The notes under the pieces are model-generated. The model saw nothing but the letters and a program-made list of their open reading frames with translations. It was not told the DNA's origin and searched no databases. 64,000 bases of DNA from Spirochaetota bacterium (GTDB lineage: Bacteria; Spirochaetota; Spirochaetia; Treponematales; UBA12059). A program made the translations under genes and the position numbers. Shown piece after piece: positions 16,680 through 25,445 of this stretch (positions within the stretch are counted from its first letter, which is position 1; the number at the start of each line of letters is the position of its first letter). The stretch spans positions 124,001 through 188,000 of the forward strand of contig JAKLDN010000001.1 in NCBI GenBank assembly GCA_022703505.1, in the 5' to 3' direction.

Positions 16680-17315
16680 ATGAAGAACCACAGCGCAGGA
16701 GCGTTCCTAGCACTCGCCCTTTTTGTCGCCGGGATCCTGCCGGCGTCCGCCGCGGATCCCGCCGGCCTCACCTGCGTCGGGGTCTATTCGGAGACCAGCG
16801 CGGGCTCCGTGAGCTGGCGCACGGGATCCGCCGCGTGGACCGCGGTCAAGGTGGGCGACGTCCTGCCCGCGTCCGCGGAGATCCGGATCAACGTGGACCG
16901 GGACTGGGTGGAGTTCGTGCAGAACGGGAAGCCCGGCGCCGTCTACGAGATCCCCGGCCCGCCGTCGGGGGAGAAGATCCTGAAGGCCGCGGACATCCTC
17001 AAGCTGAAGCCCCGGGCGGTGGCCTTCCCGAAGGGCGCCGCGGGCAAGCCCGACGCGGCGTACAAGGACAAGCTGACCGTGGTCGAGTACCTGGGACGGC
17101 AGATCTACCTGACCGCGGACGGGGATTCCCGGGACATCAAGTACGGCGACGTCCTGGACGCCAAGGGCAAGGTCAAGATCATCGCGATCAACAACACCCT
17201 CACACTCATGAACGCGGAGGGCGCCGTCGTGAAGGTCATCGGGCCGCTCACCTTCACGATCGCGGACGTGCTCGGCAACAAGAACCTCTACAAGTTCCTC
17301 AACGTCCAGAAGTAG
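16680..17315 (+). CDS. Secreted protein of unknown function
   Basis: A 211-residue protein with a clear signal peptide (AFLALALFVAGILPASAADP). The mature part appears to hold two similar beta-rich units, each with a V/Y-GDVL core: VKVGDVLPASAEIRINVD and IKYGDVLDAKGKVKI. These recall FecR- or SH3-like folds, but I do not recognise the family. The unit around LTLMNAEGAVVKVIGPLTF is similar to surface-repeat proteins that test for 'no change' in sequence composition, which says little about function. It sits between the sensor operon and the YtfQ-like gene on the same strand, so it may belong to the same regulon. Confidence 0.7.
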   Translation: MKNHSAGAFLALALFVAGILPASAADPAGLTCVGVYSETSAGSVSWRTGSAAWTAVKVGDVLPASAEIRINVDRDWVEFVQNGKPGAVYEIPGPPSGEKILKAADILKLKPRAVAFPKGAAGKPDAAYKDKLTVVEYLGRQIYLTADGDSRDIKYGDVLDAKGKVKIIAINNTLTLMNAEGAVVKVIGPLTFTIADVLGNKNLYKFLNVQK

Positions 17316-17432
17316 ACGAACCCGGAAGGAGGTGGAAGGCGCCAACGCAAGGATCGGATTGTCCGCGCGGGGTTTCCGGCGCAGGCCGGGGCCGCGGGCG
17401 ATTTCCCGGACCGCCAAGGCGGACGGGGACGG

Positions 17433-17450
17433 CGTCGCCGGCCGGCGACG
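17433..17450. promoter_or_regulatory. Perfect 18-bp palindrome upstream of the ytfQ-like gene
   Basis: CGTCGCCGGCCGGCGACG is a perfect 18-bp palindrome, 25 bases before the ATG of the binding protein and just before its AAGGAGG site. It could be an operator or could form a tight hairpin in the leader. The rest of the 160-bp gap (17316-17475) shows nothing else recognisable. Confidence 0.4.
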
Positions 17451-17475
17451 ATAGATCTCCAAGGAGGAATACGAC

Positions 17476-18438
17476 ATGAAGAAAGTGGCAGTGTTGATGG
17501 CCGTACTGGCGCTGTTCGCCGCGGCCGCGTTCGCGGCGCCCAAGCACTGGGTCGTCGGATTTTCCCAGATCGGCTCCGAGAGCGAATGGCGCACGGCCAA
17601 CACCATCTCCGTGCAGAACTCGTTCCTCGAGGACACGAGCTTCACCCTGATCTACTCGGACGCCCAGCAGAAGCCCGAAAACCAGATCAAGGCCCTGCGC
17701 TCCTTCATCGCCCGCAAGGTCGACTGCATCGTCTTCACGGCCCTGGTCGAGACCGGATACGGCCCCGTCCTCGAGGAGGCCAAGAGGGCCGGGATCCCCG
17801 TCATCATGATCGACCGGGACGTCCAGGCCTCCGACCGCCACCTCCGGCTTACCATCATGGGTTCCGACTTCGTGAAGGAAGGCGAGAAAGCCGGGACCTG
17901 GCTCGCCGACTACCTCAAGAAGAAGGGCCTGGACGACGGCAAGAAGCAGATCAACATCGTCGAACTCCAGGGCACCACCGGGTCCGCTCCGGCCATCGAC
18001 CGCAAGACCGGATTCGCCACGGTCATGAAGACCCATCCGAACTGGGTGCTCACCCGCTCCCAGACCGGAAACTTCACCAGCTCCGAGGGCAAGCAGGTCA
18101 TGGAGGCCTTCCTGAAGGCGGACAAGAACATCCAGGTCCTCTACGCCCACAACGACCAGATGGCCCTGGGTGCCATCCAGGCCATCAAGGAAGCGGGACT
18201 CAAGCCCGGCAAGGACATCATCATCGTCGGCGTGGACGCGGTGAAGGGCGCCTTCGAGGCCATGGTCGCGGGCGAGATGAACTGCTCCGTGGAGTGCAGC
18301 CCCCTGCTCGGCCCCCAGGCGGTGCAGGCCGTCCGGGACCTCCGGGACGGCAAGAAGCTCCCCGCCCGGATCTGGACGATCGAGGGCATCTTCGACGAGA
18401 CGAACGCCGCGGCGGCCCTGCCCACCCGGCAGTACTGA
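17476..18438 (+). CDS. YtfQ-like sugar-binding protein (galactofuranose/arabinose type)
   Basis: A 320-residue periplasmic protein with a signal peptide (VLMAVLALFAAAAFAAP) and a strong AAGGAGG ribosome site. Family marks are GFSQIGSESEWRTANT, ENQIKALRSFIARKVD, TTGSAPAIDRKTGF, YAHNDQMALGAIQAIKEAG and the end part ECSPLLGPQAVQAV. It matches YtfQ of Escherichia coli, which binds galactofuranose. Relatives in other bacteria carry L-arabinose. The neighbouring araA/araB genes make L-arabinose (probably furanose form) the likeliest ligand here; this is inference from context. It is the binding subunit of the transporter coded at 18599-22162 and the paralogue of domain 2 of the tandem lipoprotein. 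Confidence 0.88.
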   Translation: MKKVAVLMAVLALFAAAAFAAPKHWVVGFSQIGSESEWRTANTISVQNSFLEDTSFTLIYSDAQQKPENQIKALRSFIARKVDCIVFTALVETGYGPVLEEAKRAGIPVIMIDRDVQASDRHLRLTIMGSDFVKEGEKAGTWLADYLKKKGLDDGKKQINIVELQGTTGSAPAIDRKTGFATVMKTHPNWVLTRSQTGNFTSSEGKQVMEAFLKADKNIQVLYAHNDQMALGAIQAIKEAGLKPGKDIIIVGVDAVKGAFEAMVAGEMNCSVECSPLLGPQAVQAVRDLRDGKKLPARIWTIEGIFDETNAAAALPTRQY

Positions 18439-18470
18439 GCCCGGCCGAAAGAATGTAAAAACGCGGGCTT

Positions 18471-18508
18471 CGGAGGCGCGGGCGGGCGGGTCCCGTACCG
18501 CGCCTCCG
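18471..18508 (+). other. Strong intercistronic hairpin between binding protein and ATPase genes
   Basis: An 11-bp perfect stem CGGAGGCGCGG / CCGCGCCTCCG with a 16-base loop and no U-tract. In many ABC operons such a structure protects the binding-protein mRNA and gives it a higher level than the membrane subunits. That role is inferred here. Confidence 0.5.
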
Positions 18509-18598
18509 GCATGCCCGGAAGGATCCCCGTTCCTTCCGAAGCGCCGGGCGCTCCGAATACCGGACGTCCCGGCCGCCCAACCCCGCTGGAGGAAGCCG

Positions 18599-20119
18599 AT
18601 GTCCGAACAAGCTCCGATCCTGGAGATGAAGAAGATCAGAAAGGAATTCCCGGGCGTCCTGGCCCTGTCCGGCGTGGATTTCCGCTTGTGGAAGGGGGAG
18701 GTGCACGCCCTGATGGGACAGAACGGCGCGGGCAAGTCCACCCTCGTGAAGGTCCTGACCGGGGTGCACCGCCACGACGGGGGGGAGATGCTCCTGGAAG
18801 GCCGACCGATCCGGCCCGACTCCCCCCTGGCCGCCCAAAAGCTCGGGATCAACGCGGTGTACCAGGAGATCAACCTCTGCCCGAACCTCTCGGTGGCCGA
18901 GAACGTCTTCATCGGCCGGGAGCCCCTGCGACTGGGCCGGATCGACTGGAAGGCCATGCGGGAAAAGGCGCGGGAGGTCCTCGGACGGCTCAACCTGTCC
19001 GTGGACGTCACCCGGACCCTGTCATCGTGCTCGATCGCCGTGCAGCAGATGGTGGCCATAGCCCGGGTCCTGGACTCCGCTGCAAAGGTCCTGGTCCTGG
19101 ACGAACCGACCTCGAGCCTGGACGAGCGCGAGGTCGCCCAGTTGTTCAAGGTCGTCCGGAAGCTCCGGGACGAGGGCATGGCCATCCTCTTCATCACCCA
19201 CTTCCTGGACCAAACCTACCAGATCGCCGACCGGATCACGATCCTCAAGAACGGCGAGTTCGTCGGGGAGTACGAGGCCGCCAAGCTCCCCAAGCTCGAG
19301 CTGGTGGCCAAGATGCTGGGCAAGGAGCTCTCCGAGTTCAGCCAGGCCTCCCCGGGGGAAGGCGAGAAATCCCGGACCGCCTCCGTTTCGGCGGGGGAGC
19401 TTCTGCGCGCCCGGGGACTTGGGCGTCGCGGGGGCGTAGCCCCCTTCGACCTGGACCTGGACGGCGGGGAGGTCCTGGGCCTGGCGGGGCTCCTCGGATC
19501 GGGAAGGACCGAGACCGCCCGGCTCCTCTTCGGGATCGACAAGGCCGACTGCGGCGAGATCTCCGTGAAGGGAAAGCCGGCCCAGATCGGATCCCCCCGG
19601 GCCGCGATGGCCCTGGGCATCGGGTTCTGCTCCGAGGACCGCAAGAACGAGGGGATCTTCGCGGAGCTCTCGATCCGGGAGAACCTCATCCTGGCCCTGC
19701 AGACCAAGCTCGGAGCCTTCCGGTTCATCGCCCCCAAGAGGCAGGTCGAGATCGCCGACCGACTGATCCGGGAGCTCGGGATCAAGACCCCGTCCTCCTC
19801 GGGGGAGGCCAAACAGCTGTCCGGCGGGAACCAGCAGAAGGTGATGCTGGCCCGCTGGCTAGCCACGGACCCGGGCATCCTGATCCTGGACGAGCCGACC
19901 CGGGGCATCGACGTGGGCGCCAAGCTGGAGATCATGGAGCAGATCCTGAACCTCAGCCGCGCCGGGCTGGGCCTCCTGTTCATATCCTCCGAGTTCGAGG
20001 AGGTCCTCCGCTGCTCCGGGAGGGTGGCGGTCTTCAAGGACAAGGCCCTGGTGGCCCAGCTGGCCGGGCCGGAGATGACCGAATCGGGCATCATGCGCAC
20101 CATAGCGGGAGGCAGATAG
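18599..20119 (+). CDS. Sugar ABC transporter ATPase, YtfR-like (two ATPase domains)
   Basis: A 506-residue protein with two fused ATPase domains, the RbsA/YtfR form. Domain 1 has Walker A GQNGAGKST (about residue 40) and Walker B VLVLDEPTSSLD, but a degenerate signature (LSSCSIAVQQM). Domain 2 has the family's degenerate Walker A (GLLGSGRTE, Arg for Lys), an intact LSGGNQQK signature, and ILILDEPTRGID. One fully competent ATP site is therefore expected at the interface, as in the family. The start follows TGGAGGAAGCC. One base separates its stop from the first permease gene. Confidence 0.9.
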   Translation: MSEQAPILEMKKIRKEFPGVLALSGVDFRLWKGEVHALMGQNGAGKSTLVKVLTGVHRHDGGEMLLEGRPIRPDSPLAAQKLGINAVYQEINLCPNLSVAENVFIGREPLRLGRIDWKAMREKAREVLGRLNLSVDVTRTLSSCSIAVQQMVAIARVLDSAAKVLVLDEPTSSLDEREVAQLFKVVRKLRDEGMAILFITHFLDQTYQIADRITILKNGEFVGEYEAAKLPKLELVAKMLGKELSEFSQASPGEGEKSRTASVSAGELLRARGLGRRGGVAPFDLDLDGGEVLGLAGLLGSGRTETARLLFGIDKADCGEISVKGKPAQIGSPRAAMALGIGFCSEDRKNEGIFAELSIRENLILALQTKLGAFRFIAPKRQVEIADRLIRELGIKTPSSSGEAKQLSGGNQQKVMLARWLATDPGILILDEPTRGIDVGAKLEIMEQILNLSRAGLGLLFISSEFEEVLRCSGRVAVFKDKALVAQLAGPEMTESGIMRTIAGGR

Positions 20120-20120
20120 C

Positions 20121-21158
20121 ATGGCATTCCTACGGAACCTCTCGAGGAAGAAGATCTTCTGGCCCCTGGCCGCCCTCGTGCTCCTCATGTGCTTCAACCT
20201 CTTCTTCACCCCCAACTTCTTCCGGGTCGAGATCAAGGAGGGGCACCTCTACGGCAACGTGATCGACATCCTCAAGAACTCCGCGCCCATCATGTTCCTA
20301 GCCATCGGCCTGACCCTGGTCATCGCGACCAAGGGGGTCGACATCTCCGTCGGGTCCGTGGTGGCGATCTCCGCGGGAGTCGTGGCCATGCTGATCGGCG
20401 GGGACCTGAAGGGGGTCCCGAAGAACCCCATCCTCCTGTCCATGGCCGCGGCGGTCCTGGTCGCCACCCTGGCGGGGATGTGGAACGGTCTTTTAGTGTC
20501 CCGGGTGGGAATGCAGCCCGTGATCGCGACCCTCATCCTCCTGGTCGCGGGACGGGGGATCGCGATGGTGACCACCAACGCCATGGTCGTCTGGCTCTAC
20601 GCCAAGCCCTTTGCCCTACTCGGGCAGGGCTACCTCCTGGGCCTGCCCTTCTCACTGTACATGGTGGCCTTCCTCCTCCTGGCGACCATGCTGGTAACAC
20701 GAAGGACCGCCCTGGGCCTGTTCATCGAGGCCGTCGGCATCAACCCGACCGCCGCGCGTTTCGCCGGCATCAACGCCCGGAACATCGTCTTCTGGGTCTA
20801 CGCATTCTCGGGCTTCTGCGCCGGGATATCGGGGCTGGTCGTCTGCTCCACGGTGATGAGCGCGGACGGCAATAACGCGGGGGACGGGTACGAGATGAAC
20901 GCCATCCTGGCGGTGGTCCTCGGGGGAACCTCCATGAGCGGCGGGAAGTTCTACCTCATGGGCTCCATGGTCGGCGCCCTCATCGTCCAGACCCTGACCA
21001 CGACGATCTACGCCTTCAACGTCCCCCCCGAGATCGCCTTCCTGGTGAAGGCCGTGGTCGTGTGGGTCGTGAGCCTCCTCCAGTCCCCCGATCTCAGATC
21101 CGGGATGGCCGGTTTCCTGGGCCGGAGATCCGAGGGCGGAAAGGAGGCGGCGGCATGA
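20121..21158 (+). CDS. Sugar ABC transporter permease, YtfT-like
   Basis: A 345-residue membrane protein of the BPD_transp_2 / ribose-type permease family. It has about nine or ten helices with the family marks GLTLVIATKGVDISVGSVV, LVSRVGMQPVIATL, GINARNIVFWVYAFSGF and AVVLGGTSMSGGKFYLMGS. It forms the membrane channel with the next gene's product. It overlaps that gene by four bases (ATGA). Confidence 0.9.
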   Translation: MAFLRNLSRKKIFWPLAALVLLMCFNLFFTPNFFRVEIKEGHLYGNVIDILKNSAPIMFLAIGLTLVIATKGVDISVGSVVAISAGVVAMLIGGDLKGVPKNPILLSMAAAVLVATLAGMWNGLLVSRVGMQPVIATLILLVAGRGIAMVTTNAMVVWLYAKPFALLGQGYLLGLPFSLYMVAFLLLATMLVTRRTALGLFIEAVGINPTAARFAGINARNIVFWVYAFSGFCAGISGLVVCSTVMSADGNNAGDGYEMNAILAVVLGGTSMSGGKFYLMGSMVGALIVQTLTTTIYAFNVPPEIAFLVKAVVVWVVSLLQSPDLRSGMAGFLGRRSEGGKEAAA

Positions 21159-22162
21159 GCCGGAAAGGTTTGATCAACCTGAGGAGCCTGCCTTCCCTGG
21201 TGACCCTGGGGCTGTTCCTCCTCATGTTCGGGGCCGGGTCCCTGTCCTTCCCGGGCTTCTTCTCCCTCCAGAATTTCCTGAACCTCTTCATCGACAACGC
21301 CTACCTTCTGGTGCTGGCCGTGGGCATGACCCTGGTCATCGTCGCGGGGGGGATCGACCTGTCCGTGGGCTCCATGCTCGCCCTTTCCACCATGCTCTCG
21401 TCCTTCCTCCTGGAGCGGGCGGGATGGAAACCGGGCCAGGTGATACCGACCGTCCTGGCGGTGGGGCTGGCCCTGGGGGCCTTCATGGGGTACATGATCC
21501 ACGCCTTCTCCCTGCCGCCCTTCATCGTCACCCTGGCGGGACTCTACCTGGCCCGGGGCCTGTGCTACGTCGTGAGCATCGACGCCATCGGGATCAAGAA
21601 CGAGTTCTGGCAGGGGATGGCGAACGCCCGGATCCCCGCCGAGGCGGCCAACAGCGTCTCGCCCAGCGTGATCATCGCCCTGGCCGTCGTGGCCGCGGGG
21701 GGCTTCATCCTCCGGTCCACCAAGTTCGGGCGCACGATCTACGCGATCGGGGGGAACGAGCAGTCCGCGGTCCTCATGGGCCTGCCGGTGGCCCGCACGA
21801 AGGTCGGGATCTACGCGATCTCGGGCTTCTGCTCCGCCCTCTCGGGGATCGTGTTCTCCTTCTATACCCTGGCCGGTTACGCCCTGAACGGTCGGGGCAT
21901 GGAGATGGACGCCATCGCCACGGTCGTCATCGGGGGGACCCTGCTCACCGGGGGAGTCGGCGGAGTGGTGGGTACGGTGTTCGGTGTCCTGGTCTACGGC
22001 ACCATCCAGGTGCTCATCATGTTCCAGGGCACCCTGAACTCCTGGTGGACCCGCATCGCCATCGGCTTTCTGGTCTTCCTCTTCTGCCTGCTCCAGAGGG
22101 TGTTCGAGGCGGGCCGCGGCAAGTCCGGTAAGGACGGGTCCGCCGGACCCGCGAGCTGCTAA
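21155..22162 (+). CDS. Sugar ABC transporter permease, YjfF-like
   Basis: A 335-residue permease with start ATG 21155 inside the preceding stop and AAGGAGG upstream. Family marks are GMTLVIVAGGIDLSVGSM, LPPFIVTLAGLYLARG, IYAIGGNEQSAVLMGL and VVIGGTLLTGGVGGV. It is about the size of YjfF and is the second half of the heterodimeric channel. The operon order (binding protein, ATPase, YtfT-like, YjfF-like) is the same as in the enterobacterial ytfQRT-yjfF operon. Two facing terminators follow. Confidence 0.9.
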   Translation: MSRKGLINLRSLPSLVTLGLFLLMFGAGSLSFPGFFSLQNFLNLFIDNAYLLVLAVGMTLVIVAGGIDLSVGSMLALSTMLSSFLLERAGWKPGQVIPTVLAVGLALGAFMGYMIHAFSLPPFIVTLAGLYLARGLCYVVSIDAIGIKNEFWQGMANARIPAEAANSVSPSVIIALAVVAAGGFILRSTKFGRTIYAIGGNEQSAVLMGLPVARTKVGIYAISGFCSALSGIVFSFYTLAGYALNGRGMEMDAIATVVIGGTLLTGGVGGVVGTVFGVLVYGTIQVLIMFQGTLNSWWTRIAIGFLVFLFCLLQRVFEAGRGKSGKDGSAGPASC

Positions 22163-22211
22163 AAAAACCGGGACTGTCCAAAAAGCTCGGATAGCTTATT
22201 GGACACCCCGG
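22161..22211 (-). terminator. Intrinsic terminator of the araA operon (minus strand)
   Basis: Read on the minus strand, a stem pairs CCGGGGTGTCCA with TGGACAGTCCCGG (one bulge), and seven T follow (22167-22161). It ends the lacI-araB-araA transcript and overlaps the last codon of the opposing permease gene by two bases. Confidence 0.75.
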
Positions 22212-22217
22212 CCTCTT

Positions 22218-22257
22218 GCCGCCGCCCCAGGCCTCCCGGGAGCGGCGGCTTCTTTTT
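22218..22257 (+). terminator. Intrinsic terminator of the ytf-like operon (plus strand)
   Basis: GCCGCCGC (22218-22225) pairs with GCGGCGGC (22242-22249), and TTCTTTTT follows. With the minus-strand terminator just before it, the two convergent operons each have their own stop. Confidence 0.75.
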
Positions 22258-22262
22258 CGCGC

Positions 22263-23762
22263 CTATCTCGCGCCCAGGCGCCAGGCGGCCTCGTTCCAGC
22301 GAAGCTCCTTCCGGATCTCCTCGGGGTCCGTACCCTCCCCGATCCGGAGGAACTCGATCCCCGCCATCTCGGCCCAGTCCCGGAGCCACTCGGTCTTCAC
22401 GACCCTTGAATACCCCGTGTGGTGGGCTCCCCCGGCCAGGATCCAGGACTCCGCCGCCCGGCTCAGGTCCGGCAGGGGACGCCAGAGGACCCGGGCCACG
22501 GGAAGCTTCGGCATGGGGGCCGGAGCGGGAACCGCCTGGACCTCGTTCACGATCATCCGGAACCGGTCCCCCAGGTCGACCAGGGTGGCGTTGAGGGCGG
22601 GCCCCGAGTCCCCGTCGAAGACGAGGCGGGCAGGGTCGGCCTTGCCGCCGATGCCCAGGGGATGGACCTCCAGGCGGGGCCGGCCGACGGCCACGCTCGG
22701 GCAGATCTCCAGCATGTGGGCTCCCAGGACCAGTTGGCGCCCCTGCTCCAGGTGGTAGGTATAGTCCTCCATGAAGGAGGTGCCCCCGGGCAGGCCCGCG
22801 GCCATGACCTTCATGGCCCGCACCAGGGCAGCGGTCTTCCAGTCCCCCTCGGCGCCGAACCCGAAACCCTCCGCCATGAGGCGCTGGACCGCCAGCCCGG
22901 GCAGCTGGGGAAGGCCGTGGAGGTCCTCGAAGGTCGTGGTGAAGGCGCCGAAGGGTCGGCCCTGTCCGGACAGGAAGGCCCGCAAACCCAGCTCGATGCG
23001 GGCCTGCTCCCGGACACGCTTCCCCCCCTCCCCGGACCGGGCGTCCGGGGCGATCTCGTAGAGCTCGGCGTAGTCCCGGACCCGACGGTCGGCCTCGGCA
23101 TACGGCACGGCCTCTACGGCCCGGACGAGCTCGCCCACGCCCCAGCCGTTGACGGACCAGCCGAACTTGGCCTGGGCCTCCACCTTGTCGCCCTCGGTGA
23201 CGGCCACCTCCCGCATGTTGTCCCCGAAGCGGGCCACCCGCAGGGAACGGCCGTCCTGGAAGGCCGCCGCGGCCCGCATCCACCCGGCAAGGCGTTCGCG
23301 GACCTGCGGGTCCTCCCAGTGGCCCACGATGACCTTGCGCGGCAGGCGCAGGCGGGCCCCGATGAAACCGTGCTCCCGGTCGCCGTGGGCGGACTGGTTC
23401 AGGTTCATGAAATCCATATCGATGGTGGACCAGGGTATGTCGCGGTTGTACTGGGTGTGCAGGTGGCACAGGGGGCGCCGGAGCTCCAGGAGCCCCGCGA
23501 TCCACATCTTGGAAGGGCTGAAGGTGTGCATCCAGGTCACGATCCCCGCGCAGGACGGATCGGAGTTGGCCTCCCGGACCAGCTCCAGGATGGCGTCCGG
23601 GCCCTTGCGGACCGGCTTCCACACCAAGCGGCAGGGAAGGACCGCGTCCAGCCCCGCGGCCATGGCCTTGGAGTGCTCGTCCACCTTGCGCAGGGTCTCC
23701 GGACCGTAGAGGTCCTGGCTTCCGGTCACGAACCAGATGTCGTACGTTTTAAGGTCGATCAC
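22263..23762 (-). CDS. araA: L-arabinose isomerase
   Basis: A 499-residue enzyme that converts L-arabinose to L-ribulose, Mn-dependent and cytosolic. The N-terminus shows [19 protein letters not shown]; other family blocks are [53 protein letters not shown] and [15 protein letters not shown]. The metal-binding Glu and His positions of the family (E of GAEGDWK, E of FMEDY, H of TYHLE and H of GAHHTGYS) are all visible. The length is typical. It lies three bases after araB and ends the operon. Confidence 0.97.
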   Translation of the reverse strand: MIDLKTYDIWFVTGSQDLYGPETLRKVDEHSKAMAAGLDAVLPCRLVWKPVRKGPDAILELVREANSDPSCAGIVTWMHTFSPSKMWIAGLLELRRPLCHLHTQYNRDIPWSTIDMDFMNLNQSAHGDREHGFIGARLRLPRKVIVGHWEDPQVRERLAGWMRAAAAFQDGRSLRVARFGDNMREVAVTEGDKVEAQAKFGWSVNGWGVGELVRAVEAVPYAEADRRVRDYAELYEIAPDARSGEGGKRVREQARIELGLRAFLSGQGRPFGAFTTTFEDLHGLPQLPGLAVQRLMAEGFGFGAEGDWKTAALVRAMKVMAAGLPGGTSFMEDYTYHLEQGRQLVLGAHMLEICPSVAVGRPRLEVHPLGIGGKADPARLVFDGDSGPALNATLVDLGDRFRMIVNEVQAVPAPAPMPKLPVARVLWRPLPDLSRAAESWILAGGAHHTGYSRVVKTEWLRDWAEMAGIEFLRIGEGTDPEEIRKELRWNEAAWRLGAR

Positions 23763-23765
23763 GGC

Positions 23766-25445
23766 TCACTCCTTGGCGGCCCGCTCGGCGTAGGCGCCGA
23801 GGGCCCGGTAATTTCGGTACAGGCGGTCGTAGACGGCGCGGCGTCCGGGATCGGGCTTCCAGACCTTCTCCACCGGGGCGCGCATGGCGGCCTGGGCGGA
23901 CAGGATGTCGGGATAGAGACCCGCCGCGGTCGCCGCGAACATGGCCGCCCCGAGGGCGCAGGACTGCTCGCTGGAGCTCACCGCGATCTCCATCCCCAGG
24001 ACGTCCGCGGAGACCTGCATGGCCAGGGGGCTCTTCTTGGCCACCCCCCCGACCGCGGCCACCCGGTCTATCCTGAGCCCCTCCTGGCGCATCCGCTCCA
24101 CGATGGCCCGGGAGCCGAAGGCCGCCGCCTCGATGAGGGCCCTATAGAGGGCGGGGGCGTCGGTGCCCAGGGTGATCCCGTAGATCGCCCCCTTCAAAGA
24201 CTGGTCCGCGTCCGGGGTGCGTCGGCCGTTGAGCCAGTCCAGGGCGGTGAGGCCCGACCGCTCCGGATCGACCTTCGCGGCCGCCGCCTCGAGCAGGGGC
24301 AGGAGGGCATCCTCCATGCGGGCGGCCTGCCCCGGGTCGATGCCCGGGAGGTTGCGCAGGGGCCAGGCCAGGACCCCCCGGAGCCAGGCGAAGACGTCCC
24401 CGAAAGCGGACTGCCCCGCCTCGTACCCGATCATCCCGGGGATCACGGAGCCGTCCACCTGGCCGCAGATGCCCCGGACGAGTTTCTCCCGGTCGTCCGC
24501 GGGCTTGGGGCCCACCATGATGTCGCAGGTGCTGGTGCCCATGATCTTGAGGAGGGTACCCGGCTCCAGGTCCCCGCCCACGGCCCCCATGTGGGCGTCG
24601 AAAGCTCCCACCCCCACGGTTATCCCGGCGGGCACGCCCAGGCGCGCGGCCCATTCTTCGCAGAGGGGGCCGAAGGCCTCGGTGGCGGGCCAGGTCTCGG
24701 TGCCCAGGGACCCGGCCAACTCCGCAAGGCGGGGATGGAGCCGGGCCAGGAACTCCGCGGGCGGATAGCCCCCCCAGGAGGCGTGCCAGAGGGCCTTGTG
24801 GCCCGCGGCGCAGCGGCTCCTCCGCCAGGCCCCGAGGTTCCCGGCCCCCGCCAGGAGGGCGGAGAGCCAGTCGCAGTGCTCCACGATGGTCCGGGCCGCT
24901 CCCGCGACGGCCGGATTGGCCGACACCACGTGGAGGGCCTTGGCCCAGAACCACTCGGACGAATAGACCCCGCCCGAGTATTTCGTGTAGTCCTCTCCCC
25001 CCCAGCCGCGGGCCAGGGCGTTGATGCGCTCCGCCTCGGCCACGGAGGTATGGTCCTTCCAGAGGATGAACATCCCGTCGGGATCCTCGGCGAAACCGGG
25101 CACCAGGGCCAGGGGCCTGCCCGTCCCGTCCGCCAGGCAGGGGGTGGAGCCCGTGGTATCCACGGAGACGGCCCGGACCTTCGCGGCCGTCGAGGGGCCG
25201 GTCCGACCCGAGGCCTCGGCCAGGGCGGCCCGGGACGCGGCCTCGAGGCTCTCGATGTGGTCCAGGGGATGCTGCCGGAACCGGTTGGAGGCCGGGTCGC
25301 AGTACAGGCCCTCGGCCCATCTCCGGTAGGGGCTGACCCCGCTCCCCGCGACGGAACCGTCCGCCGCGTCCACCACCACCACCCGCACCGAGTCCGTGCC
25401 GAAATCGGCGCCGAGCACGTAATCCAAGCCGCGTTCCCTCTTCAT
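23766..25445 (-). CDS. araB: L-ribulokinase, FGGY family
   Basis: A 559-residue kinase that phosphorylates L-ribulose to L-ribulose 5-phosphate. The start at 25445 (MKRERGLDYVLGADFGTDS) overlaps the LacI stop (ATGA), with TGGAGGAGC as ribosome site. FGGY marks are GADFGTDSVRVVVV, SVDTTGSTPCL, GVGAFDAHMGAVGGD, GTSTCDIMVGP and the C-terminal AVGGVAKKSPLAMQ. The length is that of AraB rather than of xylulokinase. No araD (L-ribulose 5-phosphate 4-epimerase) is seen in the window; it must be coded elsewhere. Confidence 0.93.
   Translation of the reverse strand: MKRERGLDYVLGADFGTDSVRVVVVDAADGSVAGSGVSPYRRWAEGLYCDPASNRFRQHPLDHIESLEAASRAALAEASGRTGPSTAAKVRAVSVDTTGSTPCLADGTGRPLALVPGFAEDPDGMFILWKDHTSVAEAERINALARGWGGEDYTKYSGGVYSSEWFWAKALHVVSANPAVAGAARTIVEHCDWLSALLAGAGNLGAWRRSRCAAGHKALWHASWGGYPPAEFLARLHPRLAELAGSLGTETWPATEAFGPLCEEWAARLGVPAGITVGVGAFDAHMGAVGGDLEPGTLLKIMGTSTCDIMVGPKPADDREKLVRGICGQVDGSVIPGMIGYEAGQSAFGDVFAWLRGVLAWPLRNLPGIDPGQAARMEDALLPLLEAAAAKVDPERSGLTALDWLNGRRTPDADQSLKGAIYGITLGTDAPALYRALIEAAAFGSRAIVERMRQEGLRIDRVAAVGGVAKKSPLAMQVSADVLGMEIAVSSSEQSCALGAAMFAATAAGLYPDILSAQAAMRAPVEKVWKPDPGRRAVYDRLYRNYRALGAYAERAAKE

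Noticed and set aside
23766-25445. Assigning the kinase as xylulokinase
   Set aside because: Length of 559 residues, neighbouring araA and FGGY details fit AraB; no xylose isomerase gene is present.
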